Assembly (NCBI GenBank): GCA_001800515.1
Contig: MGVN01000191.1
Span: 19,508-28,401, forward strand
Source of the DNA: Elusimicrobia bacterium RIFOXYB2_FULL_49_7
GTDB lineage: Bacteria; Fibrobacterota; OXYB2-FULL-49-7
DNA length: 8,894 nucleotides
Direction of reading: 5' to 3'
A model generated the notes under the pieces. It was not told the origin of the DNA, made no database searches, and saw only the letters and a program-made list of their open reading frames with translations. Every line of letters begins with the position of its first letter. Within the stretch, counting starts at the first letter, position 1. This document shows, piece after piece, positions 1 through 6,112 of this stretch. The position numbers and the translations under genes were made by a program.

Positions 1-1488
1 CCGGACGCTGCGCTGGACATTATGGCCAATGGCTGGCTTCTATATCAGACCATGGCCTCCCGGTTATGGGCACGTAGCGGATTCTATCAATCCGGCGGGG
101 CGTTCGGGTTTCGTGATCAGCTGCAGGATGTCATGGCCCTGGTTCATGCGGAACCGCGTCTGATACGGGAACAGCTCCTGTTGTGCGCCTCTCGTCAATT
201 CCCGGAAGGCGATGTCCAGCATTGGTGGCATCCGCCGCACGGCCGTGGGGTAAGAACGCGTATTTCCGATGATTATCTTTGGCTGCCGCTTGTCACCGTG
301 GATTATGTGGTCCGTACCGGCGACAGCGGTGTTCTGGATGAAACCGTGTATTTTCTGGGGAGTCGGCTTCTCAATCCCGGAGAAGAATCCTTTTACGATC
401 TCCCGGGCCGATCGCGTGAAAAGGAGACGCTTTACGAACATTGCAAAAGAGCGATACGGCATGGCCTGCGGTTTGGACGCCACGGACTGCCGCTCATGGG
501 TAGCGGAGACTGGAATGACGGCATGAATCTTGTGGGCATCAAAGGCGAGGGTGAAAGTGTCTGGTTGGCGTTTTTTCTCTATTATAATTTGCAACAATTT
601 CGACTGTTGGCGCAACTGCGCGGAGATAAGGAGTTTGATGCCCTGTGCGACAAGGAAGCGAATCGTCTGCAGCAGAATATCGAATCCCATGCCTGGGATG
701 AAGAGTGGTATAAACGAGCCTATTTCGATGACGGAACCGTATTGGGTTCAGCACAGAATTCAGAATGCAGAATCGACGGTATTGTACAGAGTTGGTCGGT
801 CCTGTCCGAGGCCGGAAGTCCGAAGCGATCTCAACAGGCCATGCAATCTCTGGCACATACGCTGATTCATCCGGAAATCGGGTTAATCAAACTCCTGGAT
901 CCGCCGTTTGACAAATCAGCATTGGAACCCGGTTATATTAAGGGGTATATCCCCGGTGTCCGTGAAAATGGAGGGCAGTACACGCATGCCGCGGTCTGGG
1001 CGGTCATGGCATTCGCCAAGATGGGCGAAACGGAGCGCGTCCATCAGCTGTTAACGATGATTAATCCGGTCAATCACGGATCAACGGAAGAAAAGATCCG
1101 TCGCTATCTGGTGGAACCTTATGTGACAGCTGCCGATATTTACGGATCAAAACCGCATACCGGCCGGGGCGGTTGGACATGGTATACCGGTTCAGCCTCC
1201 TGGATGTACCGACTTATCATTGAATCCTTTTTGGGGCTTCAATTGAAGGCCAATACGCTTACTTTCACGCCCTGTATTCCTGTGGAATGGACCCATTTTA
1301 AAATTCATTACCGTTTTAAGGAAACGGTTTATCATCTGGCTTTCAGTCAAGTCCCTGCCGCTGACAAGGAAATCCGAGTGACCCTTGATGGCGTGGTGCT
1401 GGCAGTCCCGCTATTGACATTGATGGATGATCACCAGGAACATTTTGCGGACATCGTTATCGGCCTTCACGGCAAGGACGAGCCTTGA
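1..1488 (+). CDS. ndvB: Cyclic beta-1,2-glucan synthase-type protein, C-terminal GH94 part (5' end outside window)
   Basis: The frame is open from base 1, so the gene begins upstream and the first ATG (base 22) is internal; 495 residues are visible. They match the C-terminal glycoside hydrolase family 94 region of NdvB-type cyclic beta-1,2-glucan synthases. Visible landmarks are [16 protein letters not shown] near the start, [11 protein letters not shown] (about 217-249), the GDWNDGMN motif with the family's catalytic Asp (505-528), [28 protein letters not shown] (961-987), and the phosphate-binding-type stretch [13 protein letters not shown] (1171-1209). The C-terminus ends where such proteins usually end, with a small beta domain. 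In the family the GH94 part is a phosphorylase-like module that trims the glucan chain and so controls ring size; a GT84 module and membrane segments lie N-terminal. That N-terminal part is not visible, so a stand-alone beta-1,2-oligoglucan phosphorylase relative cannot be excluded. No rho-independent terminator is evident after the stop. Confidence 0.85.
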   Translation, partial: PDAALDIMANGWLLYQTMASRLWARSGFYQSGGAFGFRDQLQDVMALVHAEPRLIREQLLLCASRQFPEGDVQHWWHPPHGRGVRTRISDDYLWLPLVTVDYVVRTGDSGVLDETVYFLGSRLLNPGEESFYDLPGRSREKETLYEHCKRAIRHGLRFGRHGLPLMGSGDWNDGMNLVGIKGEGESVWLAFFLYYNLQQFRLLAQLRGDKEFDALCDKEANRLQQNIESHAWDEEWYKRAYFDDGTVLGSAQNSECRIDGIVQSWSVLSEAGSPKRSQQAMQSLAHTLIHPEIGLIKLLDPPFDKSALEPGYIKGYIPGVRENGGQYTHAAVWAVMAFAKMGETERVHQLLTMINPVNHGSTEEKIRRYLVEPYVTAADIYGSKPHTGRGGWTWYTGSASWMYRLIIESFLGLQLKANTLTFTPCIPVEWTHFKIHYRFKETVYHLAFSQVPAADKEIRVTLDGVVLAVPLLTLMDDHQEHFADIVIGLHGKDEP

Positions 1489-1541
1489 TGGAAATAGCAA
1501 CGTCTAAAACAGCGGTGACGAATAACGGCCATGTTTCTTAA
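1488..1541 (+). other. 17-codon ORF overlapping the GH94 stop (TGATG junction)
   Basis: The GH94 stop TGA (1486-1488) shares its A with an ATG (1488-1490). This TGATG arrangement is typical of translationally coupled genes. The reading frame gives [17 protein letters not shown] and then TAA. I recognise no family. It may be the surviving 5' end of a gene that once followed in the operon, possibly the one whose 3' end remains as the galactokinase remnant, or it may be chance. No product is claimed. Confidence 0.2.
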
Positions 1542-1567
1542 GGCGGATGACAAACAAAGAAGCGTAA

Positions 1568-1891
1568 TCCCATCTGAGTTTGAAAACGAATTTCGAAGTG
1601 ACCTGCGAAGAAACGGATTATCTGGTGGATGAAGCTATGAAGATTAAAGGGTGTTTGGGAGCGCGCATGACCGGCGGTGGATTCGGCGGAAGCGTCATCA
1701 TTCTTGCTCAAGCTGATTCTACATCCGCTTTTGAAGACTTACTGACAGGATACAAGGCTCGGTTTAGCGCTACCCCCTCAATTCTTGAAGCTATCCCTTC
1801 CGTAGGCGCCGGACTTCTCTGTAGAACGGGCCAAAACGCTGGGAAGGTATTGACCCGAACAACAGCAGCCTATTTCGGTCTCAAGTCCTGA
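1568..1891 (+). pseudogene. galK: Galactokinase (GHMP kinase) C-terminal remnant
   Basis: After the in-frame TAA at 1565-1567 the frame reads SHLSLKTNFEVTCEETDYLV and then GARMTGGGFGGS (1658-1693). These are the C-terminal galactokinase signatures: the SH.SL..D(F/Y)EVSC..LD.LV segment and the GHMP motif 3 glycine loop. It goes on to Y-A-RFSATPSILEAIPSVGAGLL, which corresponds to the usual galactokinase end (..PS.GAG..) near base 1819. Only about 85 residues are homologous, against roughly 350-390 in complete enzymes. The N-terminal GRNPLIGEH-type signature and the ATP-binding motif 2 are absent. The homology (SHLSL) begins upstream of the only usable start, a TTG at 1580, which shows that the ORF is a truncated relic and not a small gene. 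After base 1819 the frame continues 24 residues with no galactokinase likeness and overlaps the 3' end of convergent hflC by 22 bp. Galactose phosphorylation cannot be supplied by this fragment. Confidence 0.85.
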
Positions 1892-2823
1892 AGATATCCG
1901 AAAAAATCACCTTTAGTGGACAGCACCAACCAATCTTTCTCAGACATCGTGGTGCGATACGTCTCCATGGTCTTGAGGAATCGGTAGAACTCCCGCGACT
2001 CAGCACTTCGGTTATAAGCAGACGCATAGATGGTAGTGGCCTCAGCGTCCGCCTTACCGATAATCTCTTGAGCGGTCTTATACGCTTCGGACTGAACTTT
2101 CTTCAGTTCGCGCTCCCGGTCGCCGATAATCCGTGACGCCTCGCCCTGTCCTTCGGAACGGTATTTCTCGGCAATACGTTTGCGCTCGCTGATCATGCGT
2201 TCATAGATTTTCTGTTGCACTTCCTCGACATAATTGATCCGCTTAAAACGCAAATCAAGCAGCTCAATGCCCAATTCGAGCGTGCGCGGGGCGGCCACTT
2301 CGATGATGGATCGCGTGATCTTCTCGCGGCCGAATTCAATGCGCGTAAGCAGGCTGTCACCTTCCGTTACGGTCAGCTCCTCATCCGCCTGAGATTCGCG
2401 GTTGGTGGACCGGATGACCTCCACCAGAAGGTTCTTGGCAATGGCGTTTCTTGTCTCACCATCCAGGATATCATCAAGTCGAGACTGAGCCCCGCGTTCA
2501 TCTCTTACACGTTGAAAAAAGCGCAGCGGATCGTGAATACGCCACCGGGCATAAGCATCCACCCAGATAAAACGCTTGTCTTTGGTCGGCACCTGGTTGG
2601 GGTCACCGTTCCACTCCAGAAAGCGCCGCTCAAACGTATTGGCTTTTTGGATAATAGGAACCTTAAAATGCATTCCCGGCTCACTGATGGCTTTTCCAAC
2701 CGGTTTTCCGAATTGGGTAATAATGACCTGCTCGGTCTCGTTGACGATAAATGCGGAAGAGAGAACCCCTATCGTCAAGACAATCCCGAGCAGTACTAAA
2801 ATCAGAACTTTTCGATTATTCAT
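1870..2823 (-). CDS. hflC: HflC, SPFH-domain membrane protein of the HflKC complex
   Basis: The 317-residue protein has the usual HflC length. An N-terminal membrane anchor (about residues 5-27) is followed by the SPFH/band-7 domain, with the typical opening INxTEQVIITQFGKPV-like segment, PGMHFKVPI (49-57), and KDKRFIWVDAYARWRI (81-96). Next comes a long charged helix starting ISERKRIAEKYRSEGQGEA, then IGKADAEATTIYASAYNRS and a C-terminal SREFYRFLKTMETY, all standard HflC landmarks. With HflK it forms a large membrane cage around the FtsH protease and limits FtsH access to membrane substrates; most of the protein faces the periplasm. The ATG overlaps the hflK stop by 8 bp (2816-2823), which indicates translational coupling. 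A GAAGGG-like ribosome site (complement of 2831-2836) lies inside the end of hflK. The stop is at 1870-1872, opposite the end of the galK remnant. No ftsH gene is in the window. Confidence 0.95.
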   Translation of the reverse strand: MNNRKVLILVLLGIVLTIGVLSSAFIVNETEQVIITQFGKPVGKAISEPGMHFKVPIIQKANTFERRFLEWNGDPNQVPTKDKRFIWVDAYARWRIHDPLRFFQRVRDERGAQSRLDDILDGETRNAIAKNLLVEVIRSTNRESQADEELTVTEGDSLLTRIEFGREKITRSIIEVAAPRTLELGIELLDLRFKRINYVEEVQQKIYERMISERKRIAEKYRSEGQGEASRIIGDRERELKKVQSEAYKTAQEIIGKADAEATTIYASAYNRSAESREFYRFLKTMETYRTTMSEKDWLVLSTKGDFFGYLQDLRPK

Positions 2824-3799
2824 TTTTCAACCCTTCTTTTCCGAGGTTGAACAAAGGGAGAATTCCCGATGTTTTCTCATCTGTTATCAGCTTTCGGCCC
2901 ACCTTCTGCATCACATCGTTCATGGTCTCCAGATAAATGCGCTGCCGAGTCACCTCTTTTGCCTTGGCGTATTCCAGGTACACGGAATTGAATTTCGAGG
3001 TTTCGCCTTTTGCCTGATTAATCCGTTCAAGCGCATATCCCTTGGCCTGTGATATGGTCTGGTCCGCCTGACCCAACGCCTTGGGAATCACCTTGTTGTA
3101 TTCGGATTTGGACTGGTTGATCAATTTTTCTTTTTCCTGCTGCGCTTCATTGACTTCATTAAACGCAGGCTTCACCTCGTCCGGCGGATTGACATCCTGA
3201 AGAACTACTTGTTCGATTTTGATGCCCGTCTCGTATTGATCGCACAAAGTCTGGAGCATCAGGGTGACCGAATTGGCAATCTCCTGACGGCCCACGGTCA
3301 GCACCTCATTCACCGTGCGATCCCCCACAATCTCACGCATGGTGGTTTCGTTTATATCACGGAAAGTATAGACTGTGTTACGAACACGAAAGAGAAATTT
3401 ATAGGGGTCTTTGATACGATATTGAACGATCCATTCCACCTTGGCCGCATTCAGATCGCCTGTGAGCATAAGCGATTCTTCATTATAGGATCCGCTTCTG
3501 TATTCCGTGGGCATGCTTTCCCTATCCGTCCTGAAGCCGAATTCCAGTTTGAGCTGTCGCTCTACCGGGACTTTCGTCACCTTTTCAATGCCAAAGGGCA
3601 TCTTGATGCTGAGACCCGGATTTACGGTACGGACATATTTGCCGAACCTTAATATGACACCCACCTCCTCGGCGGCCACGGTAAAGAAGGTGGTGTAGAG
3701 GAATAGGGCGGCCACGATGCCAAGCGCAATCTTCTTTGCTGCATTGACAGAGAGCCCCGGAGGCAGAAACTGCCTGAGTTCATCAAATGCATCACTCAC
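2816..3799 (-). CDS. hflK: HflK, SPFH-domain membrane protein of the HflKC complex
   Basis: The 327-residue protein starts with GTG (3799-3797), chosen because a strong GAAGGAG ribosome site (complement of 3807-3813) lies 7 nt upstream. The short N-terminal tail (about 22 residues) lacks the long Gly/Pro-rich cytoplasmic leader of E. coli HflK. One transmembrane helix follows (about 23-42). The SPFH domain then reads EEVGVILRFGKYVRTVNPGL, PFGIEKVTKVPVERQ, SLMLTGDLNAAKVEW and VQYRIKDPYKFLFRVRN, where the MLTGD-N segment is diagnostic of HflK. The C-terminal part is a long helical region rich in Gln, Lys and Glu. The partner is HflC, encoded directly downstream with an 8-bp overlap, and the pair forms the FtsH-modulating complex. 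The gene is the first of the operon and has its own promoter upstream. It is complete, with no frame damage. Confidence 0.95.
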   Translation of the reverse strand: MSDAFDELRQFLPPGLSVNAAKKIALGIVAALFLYTTFFTVAAEEVGVILRFGKYVRTVNPGLSIKMPFGIEKVTKVPVERQLKLEFGFRTDRESMPTEYRSGSYNEESLMLTGDLNAAKVEWIVQYRIKDPYKFLFRVRNTVYTFRDINETTMREIVGDRTVNEVLTVGRQEIANSVTLMLQTLCDQYETGIKIEQVVLQDVNPPDEVKPAFNEVNEAQQEKEKLINQSKSEYNKVIPKALGQADQTISQAKGYALERINQAKGETSKFNSVYLEYAKAKEVTRQRIYLETMNDVMQKVGRKLITDEKTSGILPLFNLGKEGLKNE

Positions 3800-3806
3800 A
3801 ATGATT

Positions 3807-3813
3807 CTCCTTC
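3807..3813 (-). promoter_or_regulatory. Shine-Dalgarno site fixing the GTG start of hflK
   Basis: On the minus strand this reads GAAGGAG, 7 nt before the GTG at 3799. There is no competing in-frame ATG with a ribosome site nearby, so the GTG start is well supported. Confidence 0.8.
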
Positions 3814-3819
3814 AATAAA

Positions 3820-3837
3820 GGTAAAATAGGATTTACC
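3820..3837. repeat. Small inverted repeat in the hflK leader
   Basis: GGTAAA (3820-3825) and TTTACC (3832-3837) are perfect 6-bp arms around a 6-nt loop. It lies between the predicted hflKC transcription start and the ribosome site, so it would form a weak hairpin in the 5' leader. There is no U-run after it, so it is not a terminator. It may be a protein-binding site, a leader hairpin or chance. Confidence 0.3.
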
Positions 3838-3869
3838 GAAAAGTGGAATTAAACCAAACAGGTGGCGGC

Positions 3870-3878
3870 ATTATACCA
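3870..3878 (-). promoter_or_regulatory. Extended -10 promoter for hflK-hflC
   Basis: The minus strand reads TGGTATAAT: a perfect TATAAT (3875 to 3870) preceded by the TGn extension. No convincing -35 hexamer lies 16-18 bp upstream, which fits an extended -10 sigma70-type promoter. The transcript would start near 3863 and give a leader of about 63 nt before the hflK GTG. The element also lies between the end of the URO-D-like gene and hflK, so it separates the two transcription units, although read-through from upstream is possible because no terminator is obvious. Confidence 0.55.
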
Positions 3879-3952
3879 CCATACCCTCGTCTAAAAGATA
3901 GCCTTATTCAAAATATAACTCAAGCATAAGAAGGCGACACATGCGCTTTCAT

Positions 3953-4999
3953 TTATTCTTCTACGCAATGGATGAGGCCATTGACTTTTCGCTTCGATAA
4001 AACTTGTTCTGCGGCTTCGGAATTCAGCCCCAGAAGCGATAATCCCTTGTCAACGGTATTCTTAATAAGAATGTCAAGATTGTTCAAATGCGGTTGTGAA
4101 ACGTTAATGCTATAAAGCTTATGAAGTGTTGATATACGGTCGAGAAGGTGATTTCCTTTTCCGCAAAAATGGATGGCCCCCCCGCCAAATTCATTTAAAA
4201 TGCGTTGATTGTAAGGACGAGCGAATTCGTCGAACATATCCCCTGAAAAGTTGGTGGCAGAATCGTCCCGCAACATGACCGTACCTTTGTGCAGCCATCC
4301 CCAATGTACCGCATGCTTCCCGGTGGGTGGAAAAAGTTCGAACCATTTCTTCAGAAAAGCGATATAGGTGTCCGTTATCAGGTCAAGCGATGCTTTGACC
4401 CATTCCGGGTTCAGATAAACCTCGGTAAAGAGTTCACTTCCCCACAAAAGCTCGCATAAGTTAAGCGGTCCCTGTAAATCGGGATGATAAACATGCACAT
4501 ATCGTCGGATATTAGGATAAGGAGCGAATAATTGTTTGTAGAAGTCGCCCATTTCAAAAACATTTTTTCCGTAGTACCGGGATAATTCCGGCCGTCCTTT
4601 TTTTACTAATTCAATTAGGTGTTCCGTGGAATGGAACGGAACAGAGGTTGGAAGCAGGTCCAATTTATCCTCCATGACATGGATGGATGCGCCGAATACG
4701 GAAGGCAATATGCCGACCCCATAGTTCGCGCGTACGCACATCAGTAATCCATTTCCGTCTTTCAGGGCTTGAGAACAGACCGCCAACTGTTGTAGCGCCA
4801 TTTTTTCATAACTCGATAGCGCCTCATTGTTGGTTGTTTTAGGCCATTCAAACGACGAGGGGCTGGTATCGGTACGTTTGGGTGAGAATAACGGCTCATT
4901 AAAATGACCGTCACAAAATGCGATCCATTCATTCATCAGCTTTTCTTCGGCGTCGGGATTGATTCTTTTTTCAAGATCCTCCAGGCATTTTTGCAGCAT
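3953..4999 (-). CDS. Uroporphyrinogen decarboxylase (URO-D) superfamily protein, function unknown
   Basis: The 348-residue protein belongs to the URO-D/corrinoid methyltransferase-like superfamily but not to classical HemE. Visible marks are YHPDLQGPLNLCELL (about 171-185), RDDSATNFSGDMFDEFARPYNQ (split across about 244-265) and a terminal G-AIHFCGKGNH segment (His277, Cys279), followed by a helical tail with SINVSQPHLNNLD. The superfamily fold is a TIM barrel. In methyltransferase members an H-x-C pair plus a later Cys binds zinc for methyl transfer, and HFC here is at the equivalent-looking place. I chose the ATG at 4999 instead of the upstream one at 5041 because AAGGAG (complement of 5007-5012) lies 7 nt before it. 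The gene diverges from an AraC regulator, which probably controls it. Haem synthesis is unlikely: no other haem gene is near and the HemE active-site signatures are not seen. A cofactor- or methyl-transfer role tied to catabolism is an inference only. Confidence 0.75.
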   Translation of the reverse strand: MLQKCLEDLEKRINPDAEEKLMNEWIAFCDGHFNEPLFSPKRTDTSPSSFEWPKTTNNEALSSYEKMALQQLAVCSQALKDGNGLLMCVRANYGVGILPSVFGASIHVMEDKLDLLPTSVPFHSTEHLIELVKKGRPELSRYYGKNVFEMGDFYKQLFAPYPNIRRYVHVYHPDLQGPLNLCELLWGSELFTEVYLNPEWVKASLDLITDTYIAFLKKWFELFPPTGKHAVHWGWLHKGTVMLRDDSATNFSGDMFDEFARPYNQRILNEFGGGAIHFCGKGNHLLDRISTLHKLYSINVSQPHLNNLDILIKNTVDKGLSLLGLNSEAAEQVLSKRKVNGLIHCVEE

Positions 5000-5006
5000 G
5001 GCATAA

Positions 5007-5012
5007 CTCCTT
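5007..5012 (-). promoter_or_regulatory. Shine-Dalgarno site fixing the URO-D-like start at 4999
   Basis: The minus strand reads AAGGAG 7 nt before the ATG at 4999. The longer frame starting at 5041 would put this site inside the coding region and has no comparable site of its own, so the shorter start is preferred. Confidence 0.8.
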
Positions 5013-5085
5013 ATTTCGGTTGTTTTAAGGGTGCAGCGCAAATTTTCTTAATATAAAGATATAATTTCTGACATGAATAATTGTA

Positions 5086-5114
5086 TGGACAAAGAACCTT
5101 GTTTTTTGTATTAT
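5086..5114 (+). promoter_or_regulatory. Sigma70-type promoter of the AraC gene, probably giving a leaderless mRNA
   Basis: TGGACA (5086-5091) and TATTAT (5109-5114) are separated by exactly 17 bp, and each differs from consensus at one position. The expected transcription start, about 7 nt beyond the -10, is 5120-5122, which coincides with the ATG at 5122. The sequence before this ATG has no purine-rich ribosome site, and an in-frame TGA at 5116-5118 rules out an earlier start. Together these point to a leaderless transcript. For the divergent URO-D-like gene the same spacer offers AT-rich hexamers but no convincing -35/-10 pair. Confidence 0.6.
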
Positions 5115-5123
5115 ATGACATAT
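5113..5123. promoter_or_regulatory. Short palindrome ATATGACATAT over the araC start point
   Basis: This is a perfect inverted repeat of two 5-bp arms around a central A. It overlaps the -10 element, the predicted transcription start and the first bases of the ATG of the AraC gene. The position suits an operator for repression, but the repeat is short, and AraC proteins usually bind direct repeats. Chance is quite possible in such AT-rich DNA. Confidence 0.25.
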
Positions 5124-5904
5124 GCCTGGGGATGGACTTATCTTTCTGCACGGGGGTCATACACCTCAATGCAACGTTCATATGGACAAGTTTTTCCAGG
5201 GTTATATGAGCCTTCAATTATCAACCCGAGGAAGTGTTAATCTTCAGTACGATGACCGGAAATACAGTTTGAAAGGAATTTGGGTTTGGGCGCATTTCCC
5301 CGGTCCCCGCATCAAGCTTTGTCCGTCCGAACCCAGTACAACCTGGGACCATCGGTATATCGCTTTTTCCGGACCCCTGGTGGCGCAGTGGCAGGGAGAA
5401 GGACTGTTTCCGTTTCAAGCTCCCCAGCGCATGCCTTCCTCTGGAAGGGATTATATAGGACTTTTTGACGAGCTGCTTTATCGGGTCAAACGCCCTGCAG
5501 GATGGGGACACTGGCGGGCCGTCAATCTCTTGGAACGCCTACTTCTGGAACTTGCTCAGGCGCGCCGGGAAAACAGCACGCAGTTGCCTTGGTTAAGAAA
5601 GGTATTTGAAGCAATAGCCGAAAATAGGGAATTCTCGCCCGATTATGCCGCGATTGCGCACGCAGCCGGTATGACCCTACGAACGCTCCGAGGGCGTTTT
5701 AGACAGGCCACAGGAGTGCCGATCCACGCCTATGTGCTGCAAAGCCGTATGGCCAAAGCACGGCTGTTGTTGGGAGAAACCGACCACCCCATCAAGGATA
5801 TCGCAGAGCGATTGGGATATGAGGACATCTTCTTTTTTACCAAGCAATTTAAAAAACACACGGGCATAACGCCTGCGGTGTATCGCAAATCACGGTTTGG
5901 GTAA
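5122..5904 (+). CDS. AraC-family transcriptional regulator
   Basis: The 260-residue protein has an N-terminal ligand-sensing, cupin-like half (about 1-145) and a C-terminal AraC DNA-binding domain. In the N-half, STRGSVNLQYDDRKYSLKG and the WDHRYIAFSGP segment resemble regulators often found beside catabolic genes in PVC-like and Latescibacterota-like bacteria. The DNA-binding domain has two helix-turn-helix motifs: DYAAIAHAAGMTLRTLRGRF (about 174-193) and PIKDIAERLGYEDIFFFTKQF (split over about 223-243). It closes with KHTGITPAVYRKS, the usual AraC signature end. The gene diverges from the URO-D-like gene and converges on the GH127 gene, so either may be a target; divergent pairing favours the former, with autoregulation. 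The inducer is unknown. The start at 5122 lacks a ribosome site and is explained by a probably leaderless mRNA. A later start such as the Met at 5182 would cost 20 residues and also lacks a ribosome site. Confidence 0.9.
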   Translation: MPGDGLIFLHGGHTPQCNVHMDKFFQGYMSLQLSTRGSVNLQYDDRKYSLKGIWVWAHFPGPRIKLCPSEPSTTWDHRYIAFSGPLVAQWQGEGLFPFQAPQRMPSSGRDYIGLFDELLYRVKRPAGWGHWRAVNLLERLLLELAQARRENSTQLPWLRKVFEAIAENREFSPDYAAIAHAAGMTLRTLRGRFRQATGVPIHAYVLQSRMAKARLLLGETDHPIKDIAERLGYEDIFFFTKQFKKHTGITPAVYRKSRFG

Positions 5905-6000
5905 TGTCGGTCACTGTAAGAAAGTAAATGCCATTGGCAAAAGACTTTTATCCGAAGCGGAATAGGCGTGGTCCCGAAACCATTGTTCTAAATTAGGTCT

Positions 6001-6030
6001 TAAAATAACATAAAAGAAGGCAATCCTTCT
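6001..6030 (-). terminator. Probable rho-independent terminator of the GH127 gene
   Basis: On the minus strand AGAAGG and CCTTCT form a 6-bp stem around a 4-nt loop (6030 to 6015), followed directly by TTTATGTTATTTTA. It lies about 83 bp after the GH127 stop. The stem is short, so efficiency may be modest. The rest of the 208-bp convergent spacer (5905-6112) holds only weak dyads: TGCC-ATT-GGCA at about 5929-5939, with no U-run on the plus strand, and a 5-bp TAACT/AGTTA pair near 6095-6115. No gene was seen there, and no clear terminator for the AraC gene. Confidence 0.5.
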
Positions 6031-6112
6031 GTCGCCAGCCTGATGAAACCATCCGTTCCAAAAAACTCATCTAACCAGTTTTGCAATATCTTTATAACTT
6101 AATACCGTTGAG

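Noticed and set aside
64..690. A 208-codon open frame on the minus strand inside the GH94 gene
   Set aside because: It is antisense to a clearly conserved GH94 domain and its translation shows no family likeness; it is a shadow of the real gene.
1580..1891. The TTG-started 103-codon frame as a real small gene
   Set aside because: Galactokinase homology extends upstream of the TTG to a stop codon and no ribosome site precedes it, so it is a truncated relic.
2215..2799. A 194-codon plus-strand open frame opposite hflC
   Set aside because: It is entirely antisense to well-conserved HflC sequence and has no recognisable motifs.
3209..3652. A 147-codon plus-strand open frame opposite hflK
   Set aside because: It is antisense to the conserved SPFH domain of HflK and carries no signature.
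3953..4999. Assigning the URO-D-like gene as hemE
   Set aside because: The classical HemE N-terminal active-site signatures are not seen, no haem genes are nearby, and the H-x-C pair and AraC pairing fit the wider superfamily better.
5011..5217. A 68-codon minus-strand frame across the araC/URO-D spacer
   Set aside because: It overlaps the divergent promoter region and the start of the AraC gene, has no recognisable motif and is best read as a chance frame.
5929..5939. TGCC-ATT-GGCA dyad as a terminator of the AraC gene
   Set aside because: The stem is only 4 bp with a 3-nt loop and is followed by A residues, not a T-run, on the plus strand.
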